64,000 bases of DNA from a virus: positions 117,161 through 181,160 of the IMG/VR virus record IMGVR_UViG_3300050821_003907. One strand, written 5' to 3'. How positions within the stretch are numbered: position 1 is the stretch's first letter; each line of letters starts with the position of its first letter. Below are positions 53,557 to 60,706 of the stretch, in pieces. The notes beneath the pieces were generated by a model. It had not been told where the DNA came from. It did no database searches and saw only the letters and a list, made by a program, of their open reading frames with translations. A program made the translations under genes and the position numbers.

Positions 53557-53769
53557 CTACCTCTCGGCTAGTGACTTCTCATTGGTGCGCTGCAAGAGAT
53601 AGCGTCCGTCGCCCGCTTCCCACGCGGTGTAACCGTTGCCTATGGCGCGGTGGCCACTTGCAAGGTCTGACGCGAATTGCCACGCGACGTTAGCGGGCAT
53701 GTCGCTCATTAGCCTGAATAGCTCTCGGCTACCGGTGATGGCGGTCATGTCTATGCCTAGCTCTGTCAT
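53557..53769 (-). CDS. Hypothetical protein (70 aa)
   Basis: Mixed alpha/beta (SRELFRLMSDMPANVAWQFA). Its ATG lies at the edge of the second CTTACGCA repeat block, so that block may control it. Not recognised. Confidence 0.55.
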   Translation of the reverse strand: MTELGIDMTAITGSRELFRLMSDMPANVAWQFASDLASGHRAIGNGYTAWEAGDGRYLLQRTNEKSLAER

Positions 53770-53811
53770 CTGCGTAAGGTCTCCCGATTCTGAGTAAGGT
53801 GCGTAAGGCTA
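53769..53811 (-). repeat. CTTACGCA repeat block, copy 2
   Basis: The plus strand reads TCTGCGTAAGG, 8 bases, TTCTGAGTAAGG, then TGCGTAAGG. Spacing and order match the block at 36334-36376. Located in an intergenic gap in front of a start codon. Confidence 0.55.
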
Positions 53812-54282
53812 GACGTTATCGGCCCAACGTCGTTTGGGCTTAGGCGTCCGAGTGCGCGGCGGCGCGGCTAGTCCCTTAGCTCGCAGTTCCGCCAATTCCT
53901 CGCGGCGATTGCGCTCTAGCTCCAATTCTTCTGGAGTGCGCGTCTGCGGAGTGAATTCCCGGAACGTCAGGCCGCTAATGTCTAGCAGGGAATCGGCCGA
54001 CAATGCCAGGTTTTCGATAGTGTCGTTAGCGCGGGCTAGCGAAGCTGCTGTAGGGTTGTCCTTGGTAAGCGCACGATATACACGAACCTGGCCATTGTTA
54101 AGACGTTCGCGCCATGTGATGACGTCTTGGCTCACCTTAACGTGAGTAGCCTCATACTGCTCACGAATTGCATTCGCTAGTGTGCAGCGCGTTTCACTGC
54201 AAGGCTTGCTTAGTTCAATTGCGCGTGCCGTAAGGCGTAGGGTGCGGTTATCGGCCTTAATGTAAGACTTAGGATTGCTCAT
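53809..54282 (-). CDS. Helical hypothetical protein (157 aa)
   Basis: Starts MSNPKSYIKADNRTLRLTAR and ends in a basic Pro/Arg-rich tail. A middle region SLARANDTIENLALSADSLL is helical. Not recognised. Confidence 0.6.
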   Translation of the reverse strand: MSNPKSYIKADNRTLRLTARAIELSKPCSETRCTLANAIREQYEATHVKVSQDVITWRERLNNGQVRVYRALTKDNPTAASLARANDTIENLALSADSLLDISGLTFREFTPQTRTPEELELERNRREELAELRAKGLAAPPRTRTPKPKRRWADNV

Positions 54283-54310
54283 TTCGTTATCCCCCCGGAT
54301 TGCTTATCGA

Positions 54311-54457
54311 TTATCGGTCATGCCAAGCATGCCAACCGCCCCACACAGCACAGCTAGCGCGTGCGTAGCCGCGTACGGTGGACTTGCAGCGCGGGCATGC
54401 TGCCGTGTCCGCGTCCAGATGGAACGCACCGGCCATCATCCAAACCAGTTCGTTCAC
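54311..54457 (-). CDS. Small zinc-finger-like protein (48 aa)
   Basis: GTG start overlaps the previous stop (GTGA). One CPRC pair and a Trp/His-rich end (CAVWGGWHAWHDR). Not recognised. Confidence 0.45.
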   Translation of the reverse strand: MNELVWMMAGAFHLDADTAACPRCKSTVRGYARASCAVWGGWHAWHDR

Positions 54458-54552
54458 GAGACCACCACACCGTAATGATTGGTGAACACGCACACGATGG
54501 CGATGAGCGCAATCGTGAATATGACGAATGCCAGGATGTCAATGTTCTGCAC
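54454..54552 (-). CDS. Membrane peptide (32 aa)
   Basis: GTG at 54552 follows GGGGGTTA. One hydrophobic helix (ILAFVIFTIALIAIVCVF). Short; moderate confidence. Confidence 0.4.
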   Translation of the reverse strand: MQNIDILAFVIFTIALIAIVCVFTNHYGVVVS

Positions 54553-54638
54553 TAACCCCCACTTTCCAGTAGGTGACCGTGCACGGGGCACGCATGGCAA
54601 TACGGCGGGTTATACCCGTGACGCACGCAACAGCACAT
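54552..54638 (-). CDS. Tiny Cys/His-rich peptide (28 aa)
   Basis: MCCCVRHGYNPPYCHACPVH start. Five cysteines and three histidines in 28 residues suggest a metal-binding peptide. No strong ribosome site, so the call is tentative. Confidence 0.35.
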   Translation of the reverse strand: MCCCVRHGYNPPYCHACPVHGHLLESGG

Positions 54639-54640
54639 TG

Positions 54641-54853
54641 TCAGTCATCTTCCGCGATGACGGTAAGGTCGAACACCTTATCGTAGTACTCACTGGAGAT
54701 GTCGCCCGTACTGACGACTACCTTACCGCTCTTGCCTAGCGAGCTAGCGCGCGTGGCGTTAAGGAATGTGGCACTGTCGCCACGGAAATCGGTCACGACC
54801 TGGCCACGCTTGACGCGCTTGCCGTCACTGTTACGGATTGCGATTAGGGCCAT
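54641..54853 (-). CDS. Hypothetical protein (70 aa)
   Basis: DGKRVKRGQVVTDFRGDSAT resembles a small SH3-like barrel and the end is acidic. Not recognised. Confidence 0.6.
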   Translation of the reverse strand: MALIAIRNSDGKRVKRGQVVTDFRGDSATFLNATRASSLGKSGKVVVSTGDISSEYYDKVFDLTVIAEDD

Positions 54854-54870
54854 TGTTGATTGCCTCTCAG

Positions 54871-55119
54871 TTAGAACGGGGGAACGTATGAAACCGCGTG
54901 GTCGTGCATCTGACGCGCGCCTAGCTCGTATGCCTCATTCAAGGCATTCGCGATGCGTTCTGCCTCATAGCGCGGGATGGCATTCTGGCCTAGTGTGTCC
55001 GTACTGACGCCAATGCAATCGACCGTGCGACTGCCGGGCCCGCGTGACGTATGACGCACGCAGAAACCTACACCGCTAGGGTGGCGCTGCACATACCACC
55101 AATGGTCGTGAGTGCTCAC
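54871..55119 (-). CDS. Hypothetical protein (82 aa)
   Basis: MSTHDHWWYVQRHPSGVGFC start and an AERIANALNEAYELGARQ helix. The strand-then-helix layout is typical of small phage alpha/beta proteins. Not recognised. Confidence 0.6.
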   Translation of the reverse strand: MSTHDHWWYVQRHPSGVGFCVRHTSRGPGSRTVDCIGVSTDTLGQNAIPRYEAERIANALNEAYELGARQMHDHAVSYVPPF

Positions 55120-55406
55120 GCGATTTCCCCTCGCAGGTAGGCAACGATAGGCAGGAACGTGATAGCGCGCTTGCGACGGCGCACGCGCGGCTTGCTAGCA
55201 CGCTGTGCGGGCATGGGGTAGTGGCCATGGGTGTAGTTCCATGACGTTCCCTCATTCCAGTTTTCGGTTTCCGACACTAGCCGTTGCTCGGCTTCCGTGG
55301 CGTCCGGGGTTTCCCAGATGCTAGCGATAAGCGCGTTCACCTCATCAGGTGACCACGTGCGGCTTACCAGGCCAGTGAACTGCGCATCGACGTGAGTCTT
55401 TTCCAT
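55116..55406 (-). CDS. Hypothetical protein (96 aa)
   Basis: Start at 55406 (MEKTHVDAQFTGLVSRTWSP) follows AGGGGGAACA. Basic centre (PRVRRRKRAITFLPI). Not recognised. Confidence 0.55.
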   Translation of the reverse strand: MEKTHVDAQFTGLVSRTWSPDEVNALIASIWETPDATEAEQRLVSETENWNEGTSWNYTHGHYPMPAQRASKPRVRRRKRAITFLPIVAYLRGEIA

Positions 55407-55414
55407 TGTTCCCC

Positions 55415-55543
55415 CTAGTGAATGTGCCGGACTGCGTGAGCGATTTCCACTAGCGCGATGACGCATGTCATTACGCTAACGATGCCTATGATGCTGCCTA
55501 TAACCGCTAGGCAATACAGGAAAGATATCTGGTTATCGTTCAC
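55415..55543 (-). CDS. Membrane peptide (42 aa)
   Basis: One hydrophobic span (LYCLAVIGSIIGIVSVMTCV) with a His-rich end. GTG start after GAGTAACT. Small membrane protein. Confidence 0.4.
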   Translation of the reverse strand: MNDNQISFLYCLAVIGSIIGIVSVMTCVIALVEIAHAVRHIH

Positions 55544-55545
55544 AG

Positions 55546-55698
55546 TTACTCGATTCGCTCAATGGTGATTGGCTCACCAGGGCACAGCGCGTCAAGGATG
55601 TCGCCTAGCGCGTGCATTTCCTCGCGCATTTCATCTAGCCCGTACTCGTTTGTGATGACCTGGCCATTGCGCCACTTAGCGGTTTGCCTGAAACGCAT
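55546..55698 (-). CDS. Small protein (50 aa)
   Basis: MRFRQTAKWRNGQVITNEYG start follows AGGGGGACGA. Acidic helical end (ALGDILDALCPGEPITIERI). Not recognised. Confidence 0.55.
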   Translation of the reverse strand: MRFRQTAKWRNGQVITNEYGLDEMREEMHALGDILDALCPGEPITIERIE

Positions 55699-55706
55699 TC
55701 GTCCCC

Positions 55707-55859
55707 CTATTGCGAATTGTCCAGTGCCACGTCTACCGTGCCCGCAATCTGGTCCTTGATGGACATGACTGCTAGCGTTACCGCGTGGTATTGTGCCCAC
55801 GCTATTTCCGGTATTGCGACACGGGAGATTACCTTACCGTTTACCTTTAGCTCGTACAT
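55707..55859 (-). CDS. Small protein, paralogue of 56034 (50 aa)
   Basis: MYELKVNGKVISRVAIPEIA and the next paralogue MAYTVHVNGTSVSAPLDYTR share a strand-turn and a following helix with a VDVALD/VTIQLCDD end. A duplicate pair with unknown role. Confidence 0.5.
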   Translation of the reverse strand: MYELKVNGKVISRVAIPEIAWAQYHAVTLAVMSIKDQIAGTVDVALDNSQ

Positions 55860-55866
55860 AGCGGCC

Positions 55867-56025
55867 TTACAGTAGGCACAGAAGAATGAGGAAAAGCAGC
55901 CCGCACGCGAGAATGCCTGTCCACGTCGCACGGTTAGCGCTCTTTCGCTTGTTGCCTGCGATGCGCGTGCCCCGTGCGTGCATGTCTATAAGCCGTTGCT
56001 GTTGCGGCGTGTAGATGCTGCTCAT
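55867..56025 (-). CDS. Membrane peptide with basic region (52 aa)
   Basis: MSSIYTPQQQRLIDMHARGT start follows GGGGGAACA. Basic stretch (RIAGNKRKSANRATW) then one hydrophobic helix (GILACGLLFLILLCLL). Tail-anchored membrane protein. Confidence 0.5.
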   Translation of the reverse strand: MSSIYTPQQQRLIDMHARGTRIAGNKRKSANRATWTGILACGLLFLILLCLL

Positions 56026-56033
56026 TGTTCCCC

Positions 56034-56219
56034 CTAGATGTTCGTAGTGTGGAGTACGCGACTGTCGTCGCAGAGTTGAATGGTGACCGGTTCGGCGAAC
56101 ACTTCTGTGTGGCTAAGCGCGCGGATAGCATCGGTCACGGTAGCGTAATTGTCCCACGCGCGGGTGTAGTCCAGTGGAGCGCTGACGCTAGTCCCGTTCA
56201 CGTGTACTGTATAGGCCAT
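56034..56219 (-). CDS. Small protein, paralogue of 55707 (61 aa)
   Basis: Starts MAYTVHVNGT at a TAATG overlap. Related to the 55707-55859 product by layout. Not recognised. Confidence 0.55.
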   Translation of the reverse strand: MAYTVHVNGTSVSAPLDYTRAWDNYATVTDAIRALSHTEVFAEPVTIQLCDDSRVLHTTNI

Positions 56220-56431
56220 TACCAATGCCCTTCGTTTTCGTCTTCCCACCATATCGCTACGATGTCCTGCCCGGTGCCCGCTAGGTGCGGGTACTCCGCA
56301 CAGTGCCGGAGTTGCGTGCAACCGTAAGAGCGGTACATGGCCCGGCACATTAGCTCACCCGCATCACCTTCTGGAATGCTATCGGCTAGCTCACCTATCA
56401 GGTAGCCAGCATCATCACGGTAGATAGCCAA
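56219..56431 (-). CDS. Hypothetical protein (70 aa)
   Basis: MAIYRDDAGYLIGELADSIP start; two cysteines (ELMCRAMY, YGCTQLRHCAE) and an acidic end. Not recognised. Confidence 0.55.
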   Translation of the reverse strand: MAIYRDDAGYLIGELADSIPEGDAGELMCRAMYRSYGCTQLRHCAEYPHLAGTGQDIVAIWWEDENEGHW

Positions 56432-56434
56432 TGG

Positions 56435-56674
56435 TCACTTACCCTTCCGTGCGGAATGGTACCCACCGATGTACCCATCATCGTACCCGTCTAGGTATGG
56501 CGTCCTGTCGGGATTGTACACCCGCGCGGTATCGTGCTTGCCATCGCGGTAATCATCCCTCCCGTCTGTTTCGCCATCACGGACGCCCTGCTCATACTCT
56601 TCCGCATCGCGGTGTATTTGCTCCGCGTCGATTTCCTCTAGGTACGTGTAGTAGTCATAGCTGTAGTTACTCAC
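56435..56674 (-). CDS. Tyr/Asp-rich protein (79 aa)
   Basis: Starts MSNYSYDYYTYLEEIDAEQI and ends LDGYDDGYIGGYHSARKGK. The DGYDDGY units resemble the amidoligase repeat. Function unknown. Confidence 0.6.
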   Translation of the reverse strand: MSNYSYDYYTYLEEIDAEQIHRDAEEYEQGVRDGETDGRDDYRDGKHDTARVYNPDRTPYLDGYDDGYIGGYHSARKGK

Positions 56675-56685
56675 TGGAATGTCTC

Positions 56686-56976
56686 CTAGTCTATTTCGTC
56701 CTTATAGAGTCGCGCTTGGTCCGCGCTGCACACAACGCTGTATGTCATGTCGCCGTTTACAGACCAGATATTGAACGTGCCACCTGTGGCCACCGATGCG
56801 GCTAGCTCACTGGCATTGCGGAGTATCGTAGTGCGGAGGAATTCCCGCATCTGGACAGTGCCCATGACAGGGGTGACCGCGTACCACGAACGTCCGTTCC
56901 ACCAAAAGATGTCACGTTCCATGGTGTCTTCCGCTTGCGTGTTGCGCTTCTCCGGTGCGTTGCACACTGTGCACAT
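56686..56976 (-). CDS. Hypothetical protein (96 aa)
   Basis: Start at 56976 (MCTVCNAPEKRNTQAEDTME) with a CxxC pair, after AGGAGACGAAAGCTA; a start at MERD is an alternative. Strand-rich core (FNIWSVNGDMTYSVVCSADQ). Not recognised. Confidence 0.55.
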   Translation of the reverse strand: MCTVCNAPEKRNTQAEDTMERDIFWWNGRSWYAVTPVMGTVQMREFLRTTILRNASELAASVATGGTFNIWSVNGDMTYSVVCSADQARLYKDEID

Positions 56977-57059
56977 TAGCTTTCGTCTCCTGTCATGCAT
57001 GTCATGCACGGACATTGGCAACCCCTACCGGGGCAGTTGCTTGTTTCGTGGTCGCACAT
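56976..57059 (-). CDS. Tiny Cys-rich peptide (27 aa)
   Basis: MCDHETSNCPGRGCQCPCMT has five cysteines within 19 residues. Coupled to the next gene by TAATG. Zinc binding is plausible. Tentative because the ribosome site is poor. Confidence 0.35.
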   Translation of the reverse strand: MCDHETSNCPGRGCQCPCMTCMTGDES

Positions 57060-57061
57060 GT

Positions 57062-57316
57062 CTATGCGCCTAGCCGAGTGAGTGTGACTTGCGAAGTAGG
57101 TGACAGGTCGAATGTTCCGGCGTCCGTCTCAACGGTGCCGTGCGTCCATCGCGTCAGAACGCGCGCTGTGTCCCTGCGAGGATTGGGGTACAGTGCCACC
57201 ACGTCACCGGGTAGCAGAGCGCTAGCGTCCATTGTGACGCGCGGGAAGGGCACTCCGTTAGGGATGTCGTTTGGGTGGTCATCATGAGTGCTGTAGGTGA
57301 ACGTGAGCACTGTCAT
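57062..57316 (-). CDS. Beta-rich protein (84 aa)
   Basis: ALLPGDVVALYPNPRRDTAR and a following GTVETDAGTFDLSPTSQVTL have the feel of an SH3-like barrel. Not recognised. Confidence 0.6.
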   Translation of the reverse strand: MTVLTFTYSTHDDHPNDIPNGVPFPRVTMDASALLPGDVVALYPNPRRDTARVLTRWTHGTVETDAGTFDLSPTSQVTLTRLGA

Positions 57317-57325
57317 TGCTTCCCC

Positions 57326-57493
57326 CTAGTCGCGCGTTGCGCTTGCTACATGTGCTGTGTCCGTCCAGTGTGTATACGCGAACACACCGTCTAGGCTGCC
57401 ATAGCCGTCTACCGTCATGTTAGAGAGCATGACGTTGAATGCCTGGTCACTGCCAAGCAACTCCGTTAGTGTCCCGTACAGACGTACGCTCAT
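57326..57493 (-). CDS. Small protein (55 aa)
   Basis: Start at 57493 (MSVRLYGTLTELLGSDQAFN) after GGGGGGAACATG. Acidic, ends ATRD. Not recognised. Confidence 0.55.
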   Translation of the reverse strand: MSVRLYGTLTELLGSDQAFNVMLSNMTVDGYGSLDGVFAYTHWTDTAHVASATRD

Positions 57494-57581
57494 CATGTTC
57501 CCCCCGAAACTCTTCCCTGGCAGTCTTCCACTGGAAAACGGCTAGGGCTATCGCGTCGATGATTGTGAGTTGCCTAGGCAA
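57447..57581 (-). CDS. Small protein with TTG start (44 aa)
   Basis: TTG at 57581 lies just after GGAGCATT; the frame (LPRQLTIIDAIALAVFQWKT) overlaps the next gene by 47 bases, which weakens the call. Confidence 0.35.
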   Translation of the reverse strand: MPRQLTIIDAIALAVFQWKTAREEFRGEHDERTSVRDTNGVAWQ

Positions 57582-57828
57582 AATGCTCCGCAGCGAAATA
57601 CTCCGTAGTCTCCAGCGATTCGATTTCCGCTAGGGTGAATTCGTAGCCGCGTGCGTTAGCGGCGAACATGAGAAGTTCCGGCCACCGTGAACCGGCTTCC
57701 GTAACCGACGCGATGCATTGGCCGTCATCATCGATTAGGTTCACGGTTTCCCCGGTAGGGAACGGCACGCTCACGTAGTTGCGGATAGCGTTTGTGAAGT
57801 AAGGCTCACAGAATTCGATGGTAGGCAT
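57574..57828 (-). CDS. Hypothetical protein (84 aa)
   Basis: Starts MPTIEFCEPYFTNAIRNYVS; helical end (YEFTLAEIESLETTEYFAAE). Not recognised. Confidence 0.6.
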   Translation of the reverse strand: MPTIEFCEPYFTNAIRNYVSVPFPTGETVNLIDDDGQCIASVTEAGSRWPELLMFAANARGYEFTLAEIESLETTEYFAAEHFA

Positions 57829-57839
57829 GTGATTGTCCC

Positions 57840-58082
57840 CTATCGGTTGTCTAGCTCTCGGATGATTGCGCGTAGCGCTGTGTCTATGTGCGTGTCGTTG
57901 CAGTACTCATACAGGTAGCATGTCATGAACCTAATGAGGTTCGCGCCGCGCGCTAGGTCCCACCGAAAGCGCTTCTCACTGAAATTCGCGCGGAAGCGAC
58001 TGACATGCTCGGATGATAGCGAATCAAGCGCTAGCGCCATGGCATCACGCATGTATTCGTAGTGCTCTGGCTTAACCTTCAC
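57840..58082 (-). CDS. Helical protein (80 aa)
   Basis: MKVKPEHYEYMRDAMALALD start and MTCYLYEYCNDTHIDTALRA. The layout resembles small proteins of actinophage genomes of unknown function. Confidence 0.6.
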   Translation of the reverse strand: MKVKPEHYEYMRDAMALALDSLSSEHVSRFRANFSEKRFRWDLARGANLIRFMTCYLYEYCNDTHIDTALRAIIRELDNR

Positions 58083-58105
58083 TGTGATTCCCCTTGCATT
58101 GTTGA

Positions 58106-58191
58106 GTAGCGATACTCAGTAGGGCATTCCCTAGTCTCGGTTAGGCCACGGGGGAATGGCCACTAAGGAATGCCCGGCTCATTATCGCTAC
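58106..58191. repeat. Nested inverted repeats in a gap
   Basis: GTAGCGATA (58106-58114) pairs with TATCGCTAC (58183-58191), and inside it GGGCATTCC (58122-58130) pairs with GGAATGCCC (58167-58175). Together they can form a long branched hairpin between 57840-58082 and 58188-58466. Confidence 0.5.
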
Positions 58192-58466
58192 GCGAATTCG
58201 CGCTTAAGCGCTAGCACCGCATCGGTGACGCGCGTGCGATTCTCGGGAACGGTGTGCCCGGTCGCTTGGTCAATCGCCTTAACGCTCGATAGCGCTTGCG
58301 CGATGGTAATGATGTGCGTGGCACTCACTAGGTGAGTCTCGCCGTTTTCCAGCGTGACCAGGATGCCATTGAATTCAGATGCGGCGTAGCCATTGGCCAC
58401 CTTAAAGGTGTTGCCGTCATCATCGGTGAACGTGATGTGCTGTGGTGGTATCGTGGGAATGTTCAC
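58188..58466 (-). CDS. Hypothetical protein (92 aa)
   Basis: MNIPTIPPQHITFTDDDGNT start with two beta-hairpin-like stretches then a helix ending ALKREFA. Not recognised. Confidence 0.6.
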   Translation of the reverse strand: MNIPTIPPQHITFTDDDGNTFKVANGYAASEFNGILVTLENGETHLVSATHIITIAQALSSVKAIDQATGHTVPENRTRVTDAVLALKREFA

Positions 58467-58705
58467 TAGGCAATGCCCCCCGCCGTGCGTAGCGCTTCCA
58501 TCTGCGTTTCGTGTACCGACATCTCACCTTCCGCAGCGTGACCGATGCGGCTTACCCAACCATCGTTGCTCTTGTACACCCAACCAAGCAAGCCACCATT
58601 GGCTAGCCGCACATCGGTGCAGTCCTTAACTAGTTCTTGGTCGGCCGTTACGGCTATCTGGCTAGCCGTGCCCTCATGACGGTACCCGATGATGACGTGA
58701 GTCAT
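58466..58705 (-). CDS. Hypothetical protein (79 aa)
   Basis: Strand-rich: GYRHEGTASQIAVTADQELV and LGWVYKSNDGWVSRIGHA. Start coincides with the next stop. Not recognised. Confidence 0.6.
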   Translation of the reverse strand: MTHVIIGYRHEGTASQIAVTADQELVKDCTDVRLANGGLLGWVYKSNDGWVSRIGHAAEGEMSVHETQMEALRTAGGIA

Positions 58706-58720
58706 GTGCGCGTCTCCTGA

Positions 58721-58936
58721 CTAAAGGTACGGGTTGTTGAGCATGCGGCGAACGTGAGCGTTGCCGTTGGCAGTCTTGCGCGCGGGCTCAGCGTAACCCT
58801 CTAGGTACGCTTCTGTTTCCGCCGCTAGGTGCTTCTCAGCATCGTACGGGGCACTCACAGCGAACGCTGCCACGGTGCTACTGTCGGCTTCCATCTGAGT
58901 GAAGTTCTGCGAGATGATGCTGGCGAATTCATCCAT
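58721..58936 (-). CDS. Acidic helical protein (71 aa)
   Basis: MDEFASIISQNFTQMEADSS start; ends ARKTANGNAHVRRMLNNPYL. Not recognised. Confidence 0.6.
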   Translation of the reverse strand: MDEFASIISQNFTQMEADSSTVAAFAVSAPYDAEKHLAAETEAYLEGYAEPARKTANGNAHVRRMLNNPYL

Positions 58937-58946
58937 GGTGCTCTCC

Positions 58947-59078
58947 CTATATGCTCGTGATTGCTATGGCCATTACGCCACTGATTAGCGCTAGCAGGAA
59001 CACGTATAGGACAATCATTGTCCCGGTGCTCATTGGCTTAGCGTGCTTTGCAGGAGTGCCTTTCATGCGGTGGCTCAT
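58947..59078 (-). CDS. Membrane peptide (43 aa)
   Basis: Start at 59078 (MSHRMKGTPAKHAKPMSTGT). A hydrophobic helix (MIVLYVFLLALISGVMAIAI) follows a basic start, so it is probably single-pass. Confidence 0.5.
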   Translation of the reverse strand: MSHRMKGTPAKHAKPMSTGTMIVLYVFLLALISGVMAIAITSI

Positions 59079-59215
59079 TCGGGAATCACTGCGAGGATAT
59101 CGCAGCCTAGAACCTGTAGGTCTGATGTGTGCGGCTTGACACGCGCATTGAACACACGTTCCACGCACATGTCACCGTGCCGGTTTTCGTAATGCACTAG
59201 CGTGGTAGTGCCCAT
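59075..59215 (-). CDS. Small protein (46 aa)
   Basis: ATG at 59215 follows GGGGGAACA. MGTTTLVHYENRHGDMCVER start; strand-rich. Not recognised. Confidence 0.5.
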   Translation of the reverse strand: MGTTTLVHYENRHGDMCVERVFNARVKPHTSDLQVLGCDILAVIPE

Positions 59216-59223
59216 TGTTCCCC

Positions 59224-59421
59224 CTAGAGGCTAACCGCGTAAAGGCTAGTGGCAGCCTCAAAGGTGCGCGCACCGTCCACATAGCCGGTGTGCCAGATGG
59301 TGAGGTTCCCTAGCTGCGCTTTGCCGTTGCGTTCTGCCTTGATAAGTGCCTTAACGGCACTGTCCGTGTCCGGTGCAGTGGTGACGATTTCCGATGCTGA
59401 CATCATCTGTGATTGCTTCAC
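59224..59421 (-). CDS. Hypothetical protein (65 aa)
   Basis: GTG start at 59421 after GGGGGAACACA. Helical middle (SAVKALIKAERNGKAQLGNL). Not recognised. Confidence 0.55.
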   Translation of the reverse strand: MKQSQMMSASEIVTTAPDTDSAVKALIKAERNGKAQLGNLTIWHTGYVDGARTFEAATSLYAVSL

Positions 59422-59435
59422 TGTGTTCCCCCGTG

Positions 59436-59579
59436 TTAGCCGTGATATGGCGTGTACAGCGCGCGCCTTATGTAGTGCGCGGGAATGATGGATGGTTGCG
59501 CGTCGGTTTCCGCTTGCGTTTCAGGTCGCCACTGTGCGGACGGCTGGAATTTCGGCTTAGAACCGATGACGATTGGCAT
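59436..59579 (-). CDS. Small protein (47 aa)
   Basis: ATG at 59579 follows AGGGTAGGGACA. Begins MPIVIGSKPKFQPSAQWRPE. Not recognised. Confidence 0.5.
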   Translation of the reverse strand: MPIVIGSKPKFQPSAQWRPETQAETDAQPSIIPAHYIRRALYTPYHG

Positions 59580-59628
59580 TGTCCCTACCCTTACCGTAGT
59601 TTCCGAGTACCCGTAAGAGTGTGGCGCA

Positions 59629-59647
59629 AGCTAGGTACTGCCTAGCT
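59629..59647. repeat. Perfect 7-bp hairpin
   Basis: AGCTAGG-TACTG-CCTAGCT. It lies in the gap between the 59436-59579 and 59671-59889 genes, with further partial complementarity outside. No T-run follows on the minus strand, so a terminator is not supported. Confidence 0.4.
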
Positions 59648-59670
59648 CGCACCATAAACTGGCGGTTGCC

Positions 59671-59889
59671 CTAGTCGTCTGCAAACCATCCATGGATGGT
59701 TTCCGTGTCCCGTGTGCGGACCATTCCGCAATCGGTGGGTACTTCCCAGCACGCACCATTCTTGCGCGGCGTAGCGGCAACGCGGTAAACCAGCGTGCCC
59801 ACATTGGCATCCTGCCGTGCGAAGTAGTCACCCGTTTGCAGCAATAGCGCGCTGCACTCTGTCGGATTGCCGTATGCGAATAGTTCCAT
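59671..59889 (-). CDS. Hypothetical protein (72 aa)
   Basis: Start at 59889 (MELFAYGNPTECSALLLQTG), overlapping the upstream stop as TAATG. Basic middle and acidic end. Not recognised. Confidence 0.55.
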   Translation of the reverse strand: MELFAYGNPTECSALLLQTGDYFARQDANVGTLVYRVAATPRKNGACWEVPTDCGMVRTRDTETIHGWFADD

Positions 59890-60017
59890 TACCGTCCCCA
59901 TAGCTGTGCATCGAACGCGCGCTGAGCTCTGCTCAGTGTGAGCGCATTCTGTGCGCGTACCCGTAGATTGTCGTCTGTTGCCGTAGCGATAACGGCTAGC
60001 AATTGCTCATCAGTCAT
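59889..60017 (-). CDS. Small helical protein (42 aa)
   Basis: MTDEQLLAVIATATDDNLRV start. Coupled to both neighbours by TAATG or ATG/stop overlaps. Not recognised. Confidence 0.5.
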   Translation of the reverse strand: MTDEQLLAVIATATDDNLRVRAQNALTLSRAQRAFDAQLWGR

Positions 60018-60262
60018 TATCCCGCGCGACCTTCGCGCTTGAATGTGTTGTCATACATGGCGCTGCCACCGTTGCGACGACTGTTCATTGTGTTCGTGCG
60101 GCGCGTTTGGGCGTGCTCGATTGGCACATCGGGCTCTAGTCCAGCAACGGGATTGTAGCTCTCGTATGCGTAGGCGATTCCCTTAGTGCGATGCACGCGC
60201 TTGCGAGTCGATGCTGTGAAGTGCTCACCGTTACCGGCAGTGGTATCCTTGCGCTTACCCAT
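60017..60262 (-). CDS. Hypothetical protein (81 aa)
   Basis: MGKRKDTTAGNGEHFTASTR start; Arg/Asn-rich, probably disordered in part. Not recognised. Confidence 0.55.
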   Translation of the reverse strand: MGKRKDTTAGNGEHFTASTRKRVHRTKGIAYAYESYNPVAGLEPDVPIEHAQTRRTNTMNSRRNGGSAMYDNTFKREGRAG

Positions 60263-60386
60263 TTTCGACCTCTATCACGATAGAGCCATTGTCACCACTG
60301 TGAGTGTGGTATGACCATTCCGGGTGACTGGTGAGCAGTCGCGTAATCCTGCCTAGGTCATTCTTGGTCGCGATTTCCAGAGTCAT
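60255..60386 (-). CDS. Small protein (43 aa)
   Basis: MTLEIATKNDLGRITRLLTS start; His-rich end. Ribosome site is weak. Not recognised. Confidence 0.4.
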   Translation of the reverse strand: MTLEIATKNDLGRITRLLTSHPEWSYHTHSGDNGSIVIEVENG

Positions 60387-60392
60387 CGCGGG

Positions 60393-60488
60393 TCACCAGA
60401 TTTCCATGTCATTGCCGGTAATGCAAAATGGGTCGTCTCCTACCAAGTGGTAAGAGATGTAGTCGATAATCCTCAGTATAACGCGCAT
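60393..60488 (-). CDS. Tiny peptide (31 aa)
   Basis: ATG at 60488 follows GGGGGAATAGCA. Begins MRVILRIIDYISYHLVGDDP. Short but good ribosome site. Confidence 0.4.
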   Translation of the reverse strand: MRVILRIIDYISYHLVGDDPFCITGNDMEIW

Positions 60489-60502
60489 TGCTATTCCCCC
60501 GA

Positions 60503-60706
60503 TTAGCTTGCTTGCGTGTAAAGGATTGCATCTTGCGGATTCATCAGCCTACGCGGCGTTATCACTTGCGTTGCGGCTAGTGTTTCCTTGCGTCCGCCCG
60601 GTTGTGGGTGGTTGCGACCGTGAACGCCATCGGTGCATGCCATGACGACTACGATTGCAGTCATCAGCACGACCATTACCTGTTGCCAATGGCTATAGCT
60701 AGCCAT
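60503..60706 (-). CDS. Membrane protein, first gene of the leftward run (67 aa)
   Basis: One hydrophobic span (VMVVLMTAIVVVMAC) follows the start MASYSHWQQ, with a basic tail. It is the most upstream gene of the long leftward unit and borders the gene-free stretch, so a promoter should lie just above 60706, though I could not define it. Confidence 0.55.
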   Translation of the reverse strand: MASYSHWQQVMVVLMTAIVVVMACTDGVHGRNHPQPGGRKETLAATQVITPRRLMNPQDAILYTQAS

